Both the position numbers and the translations under genes were made by a program. Below the pieces are notes generated by a model. The model had not been told where the DNA came from and ran no database searches. It saw nothing but the letters and a program-made list of their open reading frames with translations. Shown here piece after piece: positions 1 to 11,729 of a DNA stretch of 64,000 nucleotides. This stretch comes from Pleurostoma richardsiae (taxonomy: Eukaryota; Ascomycota; Sordariomycetes; Calosphaeriales; Pleurostomataceae), in NCBI GenBank assembly GCA_030052745.1, contig JANBVO010000015.1, forward strand, positions 62,001 to 126,000. Direction: 5' to 3'. How positions within the stretch are numbered: the stretch's first letter is position 1; the number at the start of each line of letters is the position of its first letter.

Positions 1-3000
1 CAGGTACCTGTTGACATGACAGATGTCTGCCATCCGCACGGGAGAGATCTGGTAGGCCAGTCGAGCCCAGGTGCGCGGCAGCCTGCAGTCTGTACCACGA
101 CAGCCCAGCTGGCAGCAGACGCTGCCGCCTTATGCATCTTCCGCGTCCCCCATCAGCCAAGAGATGCACGAGATTGGGATGCACTGCAAACAGAAAAGCC
201 CAGGCATGTTCTGGCCCCTCCCCCTGCCCCCCCCCTCTTTGCTATGCAGGCGGGGAAGCAGCAACTCCTGGTGGGCGATCGCCATCGCTCCCGATCCCCT
301 GAGGCTGGGAGAGACACAGACATGCACGAGACACAGTTTCCGACCAGGGACTTTCGGACGACAAGAGCCAATTGCATCTAGACCGGCAGCCTGGAGAGGC
401 TGAGACCGCGTCACACTCTGCGGCAAAGGATGCAAATGGACCCGAGACAGAATCTGCTCAGGAGAACAGGAGAGAGAGCCGCCTTCTCTCTCGTCTTGTT
501 CGAGGGACGTGGATGTGGATCCCGCCGGCACTCGCAGGTGAGCAAAGGGGCCACTGCTGTCGTACAGCAACCGTACTGACTGACCCTTGGGCAGGTGTTC
601 TTCGAGGACTAGGGTCAAGGTCAGCCGGATAAGGGGACGTACGTAGCCAGGGCCCCACGGGAAGTGTCTCGAGAGCTGGCGGCGAGAATGGATGAGCAAT
701 GGAATTCCGAGCTCCTGCATGGCCACTCGCGATTTCATCCCCTCCCCACCCGCTGGAGCGTGGCAGCAAGGTTGGGGGACGCCCACACACTCACACTTGC
801 ACAGCTCCCCGAGGGAGGTTCTCCACAGAGATGGACCGCAGAGAACCCCCCCCAATACCCTCCCGTTTCGGATGCGGCGCGTGCTGCTCACCGGTGCCCC
901 AACAGGGTGAGAGGCGCAATGGTAGATACGAAGGGGAAGGTGACTGAGAAACCAGGTGAGCAAACATCATCAGGGTTACTCTGGCTCAGCGGCGGTCGTC
1001 GCACAGGACAAACGCGAGAGGTGAGACAGTTGCTGCTCCCTCAGACCAGCCGGAAACTTGAGCCAGCCACGCCCTCTCGCAGGGCCCTGGGAAGCGGCTT
1101 GACGAGACCGTGACTTGCTGCATATGGGAGATGCCGCTGAAGGAGAGGGACGTAACGCAAGCATTCGCCAGCCGAGGCCCCAGCCAGGGACCGGTAACGG
1201 CGTACGTACAGCCACGGGTCGCTCTCATGGTGCTTGGTGTTACGCGAGTTCCAGGTCAATTTTCGGGGTTCCCTGGGGGGAGAAGAGGAGCGGCAGCTCT
1301 GTCAAGAGCATCACCACTCACCGTGCACCTGATGACACCCGGACGAAGCGTCTACGCGCCCTCCCCTTAGCTAATAAGGGATCAGACAGAGACTTCGAGG
1401 CTGGAGTGAAAGGACAAGCTCATGGCGAGTCGATATCTACGTAGAGCTTCTGCCGCAGAGCAGCCGGCGCATCGACGCCTGGATAGCAGGGCGGGGAGAA
1501 AGAAGGGCAGACCCGAGAGAGCACAGGCCGCTTGACGGCAATATTCAACACTTATGTACGATCAGAGCGAATGATCGAGCCCCGAGATCTGACACATCGG
1601 ATATATCGTGCGTACAGGCATCATCGGCTGGGTTGTTGCGTTCAGGTGTCAAACAAGCAATCAAGCAAGCAAGCGAGTGAGAGAAAGGAGCAAACTGTGC
1701 CTGCAGCGGTAGTAGCAGCAGAAACAGCATCAGCAGCAGCGCCAGACTGCACGAGCAGCTAGCGAGCAGTGCACTTGCGAGAGGAGGAGCCAGGAAACGG
1801 AGGCGAGCACCTGACAACAGGTGGAAACACGTTGTTTGCTAGCCGGGATGTACAGATCTCGTCTTCGCCAGGAGAGCCGGCACCGAGGGCATCTCATCTC
1901 ACCACTCAACTCATCGGGCGGCGCTGCGGGGAGCACCAGGAAGACGTGGCTTATTGCACACAGGCATCAGGACAACGAGCGGCCACAGTATGCAAGCTCG
2001 CGCACCAAGTTGCAGTGACAGCGTGTTGCGCCGGGCCTGTCCTCTCTTCTGCCTTTGGCAGAGACATCCAGCATTGCTTTTCATCTCTTGCGAGCCTTCC
2101 CCCCCGGCGGCCTCGGGGGGGACACGCCACGGACCGAGAGACAAGGCCATCATGTTCTGCAGCACCAGCGGCACTAGCAACAGCATGTTCCAGCGCCACG
2201 AATTGACTTCCCTCGCCGGAAACGTGGCCATGTGTTTAATTATAGCTCTCAGGGCTGGCCGGCCGGCTCTGGGCTCCGCCGGCAAGCCACCACAGGCGAG
2301 GCCGGACGCCACCAGCAGCCAGCAGCCAGCAGCTGGCAGGCGAGCAAGGTTCGGCCCCGCACGGCCGATGAGCCGGCTGGGGCTTGACGAACGTACTCTG
2401 GCTAAAGGCGCAAGAGAGACTCAGAGGGGGGAGACGGAGGAGCAGAATCTAAGGCAAGGCCTTTCAAACTAAACAGAGGGGCTGGGAAGGCCAAAGGGGG
2501 AGGACAAGGGTGGAGGTCAAGAGAGGGAGGACATGGGATAGATGGGGGCGGCCGCGATGCTGTCATTTTCCCTCCTCCGATATGATCGCTGCATGCGCAC
2601 AGCTCCCTGGCCGGTGCAGATGAGAAGTGAGCGATCTGTAGTTTGTCCGGGTGAAACATCCGATTTGCCGGCTGCGATGTAATGGAGGGAGGGTACAGTA
2701 TAGAACGGACCAGCGGTCGGTATCTCGTCCGTTTGCCGTAGGCGTCATCAATGTCATGCAGGACGGACATGCGACGGGGTGGCGCTGCGCCTCGGTCTTC
2801 ACTGCCTGACAATTGAGTTCCTCCTTACCTCACATCCTCCCATCTATCCCAAGCGCTCTCAGCGCCTCCCACCGGCCTCGATCATGGCCCTAGGCCACTG
2901 CACGTGAAGCTGCCTGCCTCCACGTGATGATGGCTTATGCACCCAAAGAGACTGGCGACAACAAGTAACATCTACACAAGCCCACATGACGCCAGAGCAG

Positions 3001-5986
3001 AGCAGCGCCAGTTCCAAGCAGTCGAGCATGCCGGGGAAGCAGCGGAACAGAATGGCCCTACCACGAACGAAGGGAGGAGGGGCTTCCGCTGGTCTGCACC
3101 AGCGTTGGGAAGACTGCAAGAACAGCCGAGATGCACCTCCGGCGTGGGGCCTGTGAAGCTGAGGGGGGAGCTCGTATTGATCGGCTGGTGTTGTGGAACG
3201 CGACTTACAGATCCTCTGAAACAGCCTTCTTTCTCCACCTCCTCCTCCACACGAGCCCTCTCATCGAGTGTACTCCCATGCCCTGATGACAACCACGACA
3301 ACAAGGTCTCGGAGACCCCCCCGGGAGGGGGGGGGGGGGGCCGCAGTCACGGCTTGGGAAGGCGAGGCAGGAGGGACACTAGATAGGTAGGTAGGTCAAG
3401 CCGCACGTGCGTCTGCAAAGCGAGTTTCGAGGATGGCTGCTCCCAGCCTCCACCACCGCCCAGTGCCAACAGGCGGAACATTTATTCCCCCCCAGCCAAA
3501 CGGAGCGGGTGCATGCAGTGCTGTCGGCTGTCAGCGCTGGCTGGCGACGGCGGGGGGACGCTAGGACTGCTGTGTGTCTCCGTGCTGTGCGAGTACAAGC
3601 CGAGATGATTGGGTTTGCACCATGGCCGTCATTGGACAAGAGGCCAATGAAAACTCAGGTGGACGCCGTCCTGGCCTCTAGGCCAGGAGGGCCCTTGGCG
3701 CGTGACCTGTCGAAGCCCTACAGGTAAGAGGATGGGCGATGATGCAAGGCACATATTCCATATATTGCACTCCACCACACTGCGAGGTCGTGCATCGTGG
3801 ACTGGCCGTCGTCTACCCTAGATGATATTGTCCTGTGGCGGCCGCGCCAGAGAAAGGTTTGCAGAACGGGGACGCGCCCCTGTCAGCAGGAGCTCCTCAC
3901 TGGCGACGCAGAGTCAGTCGCGCTCTCCCGTGATTTGCCTCTTAAATTAGACCTTCCGCCGCCGCAGCTATACGTACAACGCAACGAGAATGATGGGCGA
4001 CGAGGGCCGCCCTGTCGTACAAACGCAGCGGATAGCATCACGTTTTCCCAAGTGTTGGCGATGTCGCACAGTTCCCGACTTGAGCCTGCCTCTGTCCCAT
4101 CTACCGGCGGAGACGGTGTCTGCCGACGCGGCGAGGACGACGCGCCGCTCGTTGACGCCCCGGGCCTTGTGGGACAAAGACCGCTGGCGGTCAGCAGTCA
4201 CACCCTGGTTGCTGATGTCGACACGCCTAGGGGTTGGCTGCGAGCCCGGTTGGCTCGATACTGACCGTTTTGAGCTTCGAGGTGCGTGGGTTTGGAGCGT
4301 CAGCCTCCTTCATGGTGACAGACAGCGGGCATGTGCCCTTTCTTCGTAGGACATTGCCGCGGGTCGGTCCGGCAGGGCTTGCGCATTCCGTTGCTCCTAT
4401 CTCGCGGGGGGCCTTCTTGAGCGAGCCGGCCCCGATCAACTATTTCCACACGTCGATCTCGGTCCGACGGAGTAGGCGGGAGACTAAGCGAATATACCAC
4501 GTCCGGAAGAAGTATTCTGTAGCACAGTCCACGGCCATATGGTGGCCATGTGTGGGCGGGGGGGAGAGGGGGGGGGGGCGTTCTTGCTGATTATCGCGGA
4601 GGACCGCAGGAGAGACAAGGACAAAATTAAGACGGGCCTGTGAGAGATCGCCAGTACTTGGTTGGCTGCGTGGGCAGGAGGATAGTAGAGACCTTGTTGA
4701 GAGGCTCATCTCGGTCTACGTTGTTGGTGACACTCACATTGCAAGTGACGAGTGTGGGAATTCCAGCGGCATGTGTGTCTCCTTCATGCCTCAATCTTCA
4801 CACAGAGTCATGCTGTTGAGGTAACAGGCCATGGTCAGACATGATAGATCACGGAAAACAGAGGTGGGAAGAGGCATGGCCGGGAGGCCCTCTGCAAACC
4901 CTCCCGGCAGCAGCCGGCCACTGAGCTGCAGACGATAGCCGTCAACCAAGTCCGGACCGGCAGTAGAATCGTCCATGCACCTTCCCAGGAGAGGGGAGAA
5001 GTGCGCAATGAACCTTCGACAGGACAGGAGGACGGGACAGGAGGGCACCAAAGCTGCCAGAGCATGGCGCTTGCTGGGTAGGTCGCATTTGACCAGGCAG
5101 CGTAGATGCTGTGAGCCAGTCCTGCAAGGTTTCATCACAGTCCGGGATCGAGCAATAACACAGAAATGAGCGTAGCCTGGCTGTGTAACACCTCGCATTT
5201 CACGACGAGGCGCCCCCTGGGCGGCGCTGACTGGTTCGGGCAGTCTGAGACCGATACAAAGTGAAGAAATCGGGAAACAAAGCCGAGCCTTGGATGCATG
5301 GGGAGCCGTCTAGGTAGTCTGGACCCTGCCGATCGAGATACACTTCCCAGGGCTCGGGTGGCAGGACTGCAAGGCGAGCTGGAGATATTTGAGTTACCAG
5401 ACCATGCAGGCGTAGGAAGGCCGTCTCGTCTCCGTCTAGGCGTAGCCAGGGACCTCAACGAGAGGCACATGGCACGTTTTCGCCATGACCAGCAAGGAGA
5501 CCCCGGCAGATCTGGAAATTGATTGTTTGTCGCCGATTCTGGTGCAGACCGGCGTACCGGGGCAAGGGCAACCTACCAAGACGCGTGCAGGATGTGAGAC
5601 CCAGCCTCACAGCGCTGAACACGCCGTGACATGGTGGCTTTCCGCACGTGTCATTTCGCCAACCCAGCGAAGGGTCTCGGAAGAGTCGTGTTGAGAATCC
5701 GTTCCAAGACAGCCGCGCTGTCAGACACCTGTGCAGACAGCAGGTGGTACTGGAATGGGAAGTCAGAGGACAGAGTACCGCGATAAGTAGGCAGCACGGG
5801 CTTCAGTGGCGGGAGGGGTATGTGCTGGCGATCCTGCCGGCGGTGATGCTTCTCTGCCGTCATTTCGTAGCTGATGCGTAGAGGTGCTGGACGGAACAGC
5901 ACAAGGCTGCGATGAGCTGCGCCAGATGGTTGCTCCGAGAAAGCCGCTTTGGAGAACATTCTTGGTTTGATGGCCGCGCTGGATCC
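1..5986. other. Long region without a recognisable gene
   Basis: I read both strands and found no protein family, no conserved block and no chain of plausible exons. The longest open frames (up to about 277 codons near the left edge, minus strand) are rich in R, P, S, C and L, as expected of chance frames in GC-rich DNA, and they overlap one another on both strands. Short purine- or pyrimidine-rich stretches occur (AAGC repeats near 1650-1675, CAG-rich near 1720-1760, G runs near 3328-3340 and 4560-4578). It could hold long UTRs, regulatory DNA of a gene left of the window, or a non-coding transcript. Confidence 0.5.
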
Positions 5987-7538
5987 TCATCTTCGATAGC
6001 CACCGTGTTCTCTGCGCCTGTATGTGTCCCTGTCTCTGCCAAAGCCCCGGTCTCCAGCGTCCCTGCGATTTTCCTGCCGTCCATCTCTGTTCCGCGTCTT
6101 GCCCGAGAAACGGTCATCTTTCGGGCTCCGGCTGCGTCTCCGGCTGCCTCGATCCTGGCCACGGTCGCCACGGCGCTCGTCCGGTTGTCGCTCGCGACTC
6201 GGCTCCCGACGATCTGCTCTCTCATGCGCGCGGACTCTACCGGTGTCCTCCCTCCTGTCACGGTCCCGGGCAGCGTGACCTTTCATCTCCTCATCTCCAT
6301 AGACCATCTCGTATCCCTCGCGATCGTCCTCTGCACCATCTTCCTCTCTGTACTTCCTCCACTTCTCCAGCTCTCTGACACCGCCCCAACCTCCTTTACC
6401 CCTAGCTGCACTTTTCCTTTTGGCATTGGTCTCGCTCCTCCACACCTCGCTGAGTTTGCTCACGCTCTGACTGAAGTCGACGTGAATTCTTCGGTCGTCA
6501 ATCAGCACGCCCTGCATCTTGAAGTACGCAGCTTCGCAGGCGGCCTTGTCCTCGAATTCGATGAAGGCGTACTGCAGGCTATCGCCCGTTTTACGATCGC
6601 GGATCACCTCGCAGCTGAGAATCTTGCCAAAGCGGCTGAAGATGAGCTCAAGGTCCGCGTCCACAGTCACTGGATTAAGCTTGCACACAAACAAGACATT
6701 CTCCGGCGGCCTGACCTCCGCGAAGGGCAGATCTCCCATCATCTCCAACGTCAGTGCCTGCGCCCTCGCTTCGCGTTCTCGGCGCGTCCTTTCCGCCGCG
6801 GCAGCGGCGTCCTCGTTCTCATTATCATCCTCGAGCTTATCTGCCTCACTCTCGGCGATGCGGACCGTCGCAAGCTGCTCCTTCGATGGTGGGGGTGAGC
6901 TGCTGGGTTCGCGGAGCCCCGCGGGGTCTGGATACGGGTCGTCGAGCACAACAGTGTGCTTGATGCGTATATCGACCAGGGGGTGACCGCGTTCGTCCAC
7001 TATGGCATCGTTGATCTTCTCCAGTACGTCAAAACCCTCGACAACCTTGCCGAATATGGCGGCCTTGCCATCAAGGTAGTCTGTGTTGTCACCCAGCGTA
7101 ACGATGAATTGAGAGCCTGCAAGCCGAGTTTCCGGGTCTGCAGGGTTTGGGGCCGTGGCCATGCTGACGGTTCCACGCTCCGTGTGCTTGAGTTTTGGGT
7201 GGAAGAGAGCAGGGAAGGTCCTGTCCTTGGAGTTGGACGAGAGGAGACCCCATATCGAGGTACCGCCGTCGGACTGCGAGGAGAGGGGCCCGAGTGGATC
7301 GCCCGTCTGGAAGGAGAAGGACTTCTGCACAGAGTGAATCGGCGAGAAGTTGTAGTACTTGACTTTGCAGAGCTTGAGGAAGCTGGGAGAGGTCAGTCAG
7401 TCAGCGCGTGCTATCATGGGCGTCAGGGAAGCCGGATATAAGGGAGCCAGTCTCGTACTTTTCGCAGAGCTTTGGAACGTAATCGACCAGCAGATCGATG
7501 ACGATATCACCGGCACTGGTCTCGAGGAGAACAGACAT
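5987..7538 (-). CDS. PPIL4-type cyclophilin with RRM (peptidyl-prolyl isomerase-like 4)
   Basis: Two exons on the minus strand, 7538-7459 and 7382-5987, give 491 aa, close to the usual length of the PPIL4/Cyp6 family. The splice joins KLCEN to [11 protein letters not shown], a conserved cyclophilin block. Order of parts: cyclophilin-like domain (about 1-165), a linker with a Glu/Arg-rich helix (about 200-240), an RRM (about 248-328, with RNP2-like VLFVCKL and RNP1-like YAFIEFE), then a long Arg/Asp/Glu-rich tail resembling those of splicing proteins. The family is nuclear and associated with the spliceosome. The usual catalytic Arg motif of cyclophilins is not present at FSPIHSVQ, as in other PPIL4 proteins, so isomerase activity may be weak or absent. 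The 76-nt intron is GT-AG. Start chosen at the first ATG giving the family N-terminus [16 protein letters not shown]. Confidence 0.93.
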
Positions 7539-8204
7539 GGCGGGTCAGGCAACACTGGTGCTTATTGCGGGATCGCGCTGGAGGTATGCATCGTAAAGGA
7601 GGTAAGTCGAAGGTTTCCCGAGAGCTGTCAGAGCTGTCACAACTTAGGTATCTTACATAATGAGTACCAGGTACCTATGTGCCCGTGCGTATCACTAGGT
7701 AGGTACGGTAGGTACGTTAAGTAGGGTAGGAGCCAGGTACCTAGGTAATTACGTGCCATCAGTCTCGGTTAAGAGCACGGGGTCACGTGCCGAGTCAGGT
7801 GATATCCTTTCTCCCCTTGCAGGCTCACCTCGATCCAGTGCAAGTAGCATACCTAGGTAAAGACACATCTTGCCATGCCTTGTCATCATATACATTAAAA
7901 GTACTACGTGTAATGCCAGTGGTATCATCTCCATGCCCCAGAACGCCTTGTAAAATGCTAACGTGGGACCTTGTGACCTCGTGACCAGTCATCATGGCCT
8001 TCCAGCCTTCACCCACTCATCTGATGCGCTTTGGTGTGTGGACCCTTCCCATGTATATCATCGCCGCATTTCGCATCGTTCCCTGCCGTAAGCGTCTTGC
8101 GCCCAGGATGATCATACTCGGCCGCGTCGCAGTACTGGTCGGCGCCTCGATGCATCGCCCCCGGTCATCACCTCTCTGTGCTTCATAGGTCCCGCTGCTT
8201 CTTC
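7539..8204. promoter_or_regulatory. Intergenic DNA upstream of the PPIL4-type gene
   Basis: About 670 bp between the start of the cyclophilin-RRM gene and the end of the next minus-strand gene. It contains two exact copies of the palindrome TACCTAGGTA (7738-7747 and 7850-7859) set among GGTA/CCTA tracts. No coding frame is convincing. Confidence 0.5.
7738..7747. repeat. Dispersed palindrome TACCTAGGTA (first of six exact copies noted)
   Basis: Exact copies seen at 7738-7747, 7850-7859, 10452-10461, 10503-10512, 22222-22231 and 28335-28344, all between genes. Many shorter CCTAGG or GGTAGGTA matches surround them. Confidence 0.75.
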
Positions 8205-8795
8205 TCAATCGGCGGGAGAGCTCCTCCTGCGGCGGCCATGCCTCAGCTCCCGCTCAGTATCCATTAGCCGGCACTGCACCCATGTCCGGAAGGCCGTGTC
8301 GGCTCGGACCGCCTCGCAGTTGAGCAGCTCCGTCAGTGCTCGCTTGATGCTTTCATTGACATCGCATAGCCTGGCCTCCTCCTGGGCCACCTCCTGCATC
8401 GTGACCTCGTCCACAACCCTGCCCGGTACCGCACAAGACGTGCTGCCTATGACGCCCATGCCGCCCTGCAGGGTCGGCAGAGTGGGTAAGGACGCGCTGC
8501 GGGTGTGGTTGCGACCCGCGCTGCGAAGCGGGCGGGTGTGGCAAGAAGTGGTCTGGACGGGGTCGAAACCGGCTCGCGTAGGCGCTATAGCTGGTGACGA
8601 GGCGTCTGGGGGCTGAGAGAAGATGGTGGACGGACTGTTGAAGGGCCTGAGCTGCTCGATATGCTCCCGCAAAGATTCGTGCTGCTCATGGAGAAGTAGG
8701 TACTTATGCAACGCAAAGTCGCGGTTGTGGTGCGGCTGAACAAGGTCGGCACCCGTGGACGGATCGGGAAGCGGAGAGGGCGTCGCCACTGCCAT
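8205..8795 (-). CDS. Hypothetical protein of 196 aa
   Basis: A single-exon frame of 196 codons from the ATG at 8795. An in-frame start farther upstream (8909) would add 38 low-complexity residues, so the downstream Met, starting MAVATPSPLPDP, is preferred. I do not recognise the family. Visible features: an amphipathic His/Leu/Glu-rich segment (NRDFALHKYLLLHEQHESL, about 20-40), a Pro/Ser-rich middle, and a C-terminal helical stretch rich in Glu and Ala (VTMQEVAQEEARLCDVNES, then a Trp-containing segment) ending in a basic RRRR cluster. No signal peptide or membrane segment is visible. The biased, protein-like composition and helical ends make it likelier to be real than neighbouring chance frames. 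Confidence 0.6.
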   Translation of the reverse strand: MAVATPSPLPDPSTGADLVQPHHNRDFALHKYLLLHEQHESLREHIEQLRPFNSPSTIFSQPPDASSPAIAPTRAGFDPVQTTSCHTRPLRSAGRNHTRSASLPTLPTLQGGMGVIGSTSCAVPGRVVDEVTMQEVAQEEARLCDVNESIKRALTELLNCEAVRADTAFRTWVQCRLMDTERELRHGRRRRSSPAD

Positions 8796-11729
8796 TGCTA
8801 TCGGCGACGGGGTGACAGGGGACGCTGTCCTCGGTGGAAGGCGTGTGGAAGGCGTAGGATCTCTGATGGCGAGCGCACACGATCTGGTCAGCGGTGGCGG
8901 CAGGCGCATCGAATATTATACGTCGCTGGCTCCTTATGTCGGCTCCGCCCTGGAACAGCAAGTGCTTTTTTCTCTCGTCTGTGCCTTCGGGCAGCGACAG
9001 CACTTCTCTCAAAACGTTCCAGGATCCCGAACGAGTGACCTTGGGAGATGGACAAAATGCAGCTAAGGTGCATATGTGAACCGCGTGTACATGTATAGAT
9101 ATATATATATACATATACACTCATATACAGGGGTGTCTAGAGTGGATGGATGGCGGACGGATGAGGCTCGTGCCGTTCAGTAGTCCTTCCTATATACTCC
9201 CTGGCAAGAGTGGCTACTGCGTACAAACGAGGACCGGCACGGGAGGCGAGCCGGGCGAGGCCCGCAGGCAAAGCTTGGCGGGGGTCGAGACCGGTCGGTA
9301 GGCAGGTCGATGCCCTGCTCCCTCAGACGGAAACGGCACGAGGCTGCAGTTGGCGGCGTCACAGATCTCTGACGCAGGCCGCGCAGAGACGGCGCCGGCG
9401 CAGGTCGAGTGTATGCGGGGGGCAGGGAAGAGAGTGAGCCAACAAAGAGGAACAAGGTTTGACGCCGGCGGGCAGCTTCTCAGTGCTGTCACGGAGTCGG
9501 ACGAGGGGCCGGCGGGAGCTTAAGAAGGTCCTGAGAGCTCGAGACCGGACGCTAGCGTGGCCCGCGCTAGCGAGTCCCCGGTTCTGGGCAAGCGGGCTGA
9601 GACGGCGCGGGACGTCCGAGCCTACTGACGCTTCGGGCGAGGTTCCTCACAGGGTGGGCTGGCCCCGACCCCTGGGTTAAGCAGGAATGGGTGCTCCTGG
9701 GCGTTCGTTGACTCGTCAAGCTGCGGTGGTGGCGCGATATCGACCAAGCTCTCGTTCGCTATCCTTCTCGACAGACGTCAGGAACGGTCCGATGGCGAGG
9801 CGCACAACGCTCGCTCGAACACACGGTGAGTAGGTGTACACGCGCGTCAGCAAGTCGCGAGCGTCGTTGAGGGGAGAAGTGTGTGCGTGTGTGGTTGGAA
9901 GTGGGAGGAGCAAAGGCGTCTCTTGTTGTGCGATGGGAGGAGAACTCGATGTTCGGGACTATTTAATGCAGAAGAGCACGACAGCAGCCAATATGATGAT
10001 GCAAAGCGGGCGTGGGGCGGCGACGTGGCGCTCAATAGATAAGTAGCGGAACAGATAGACCGACGAGGTGCAGCCGGGCTTCCTGTATTATACTGTTTAG
10101 TGTGCGGTGTAATTTCCCTGCAGTCTGGCGGCAGCGGGCTTTGGCCGACGGCGTGACGGGGAGCGGGCTGCGCGCAGGCTGCGGACTGCGAACTGCGGCT
10201 GATGTGATGATTGATGGCGGCGATGCTGAGGATGACAGCGCTGGCGAGAGTCAAGAATAGCTCGGGAGCATTTGTCTGGTGAGACTGGGGGACGCAGCCG
10301 GAGGATGCACACAGCAGATATATCAACAGCTCGTCACATCATGCAATCTTGATTTGAGATGTATGCAAGGTACCACCAGTACTTGGTACGTAACGGCCCG
10401 GTGTTAAAAGCACGGGCACCTTCCACACCTCAACCTGTTAAGTTAACTACGTACCTAGGTACCCCACCTATCCCAGACAGGAAAACGAGGCAGGCACATA
10501 CCTACCTAGGTAGGTACAGTAGGCTGATAATCTATAATCTTGGGCGGCCTGCGGGAGCCTTAGTATTAACTATCAAGTATGAGGTATCCGATCAGTGAAA
10601 CTTGCCGTCGGGTACAACAAAGCAAGACGGACCTAGACCATTCCACTAAATGCACACACAAATCTGTACCACAGTAATCCGCCCCTCCGATGATCGACTA
10701 AGTTTCCAGCACGGCGGGACCAACGTCAGCATCCGGAGCAAAGCAGACACCCGACCATACGGTTTTAAAAGGTGACGGCGGTGACGGCGGTGACGGCGGC
10801 AAACCGGCCATGATTACGTTAGGCAATATGTAATGTACCTTGTGTCTCCCTGCATCGTACTCGCTCTGGCCGCGATCGATCAGTGATCACGTAGGTAGTC
10901 AGGGCATGTCGATTGTAGATTGGCGTGCAGATAAAGTGCCTCGGATATGGCCATGATGGTTGGCGGCCTATCGGGAGGCAAAATGGATTAGAAGAGCCCG
11001 AGCTCTTATCACGCCTATCACCCTCTCGACGCAATCTTACGGCGGTTGATAGGGTTAATACGGAATACATGCCCAGCTGGGCATGGGGAGGAATAAGTCC
11101 CCTCGGCTGTGTGGAAGTTTACCTGCCTAGGTAGCCAACTACCTTAGCTACCACGTGCAGCCAGCCTACCTACCTAACCTGGCCGACCTACCCTGGATAC
11201 AGGTACCTACCGATATCTCGCACAGGTAGACGTTATCATAGAATCCGAGCCTCTGCCTCTGTCTTCGATCCACGTGCAGGTCCCCGACCCGCTACCGGGG
11301 GCGGCTAAGACGCCGTACCTGCCATTGGGGAAGGCCCTGCATCGTCGCGGCCATGCCATCGGGACCACGCTACGTGAAGTGGTACCGTGCAGAGGTAGGT
11401 GCCTTGCGTAGTGACAGAAGTACCAAGAGCGTTGTAGTGGTATCTCGTGTGATAAGGGGAGACAGGAGGTGCCGACGCTCTCGGCGGGACGGAAGCATCC
11501 ACGGGGCAACCGCCCGAGTCCGGAAGGACCGCCGCGCCGGCGCTGCCACTTCGGAGCTCCCGGCGGCAGCACCCAGCCAGGCGCACGGTACGCGGTGCAT
11601 AGGGATACGCACCCTACACACAACAGCCAGATCCTTTCTCACTCCCATCATTCGTCGTCTTGACGTATCCATCCAGCGAAAGGATCCCCGCGAGGAACTT
11701 CTCAGGAACCCAGCGCCTGCTGCTCCTGC
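8796..11729. other. 2.9-kb intergenic region
   Basis: No gene recognised. Contents: a short TA-rich dinucleotide tract near 9095-9125, two exact TACCTAGGTA palindromes (10452-10461 and 10503-10512) among CCTA/TAGG repeats, a 9-bp tandem repeat at 10772-10800, and further CCTA tracts near 11125-11220. Open frames here are Arg/Ser/Pro-rich and overlap on both strands. The right end is expected to contain the promoter of the HAD-type gene. Confidence 0.5.
10772..10800. repeat. Three copies of a 9-bp tandem repeat
   Basis: The unit GGTGACGGC is repeated about three times in a row. It lies between genes, with no coding frame across it. Confidence 0.7.

Noticed and set aside
130-963. 277-codon minus-strand frame near the left edge
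   Set aside because: Low-complexity, Cys/Pro/Leu/Ser/Arg-rich, overlapped by frames on the other strand, no domain or splice pattern; typical of chance frames in GC-rich DNA.
9847-10326. 159-codon minus-strand frame
   Set aside because: No recognisable family, Ser/His/Pro-rich composition and overlap with plus-strand frames; spans repeat-bearing spacer.
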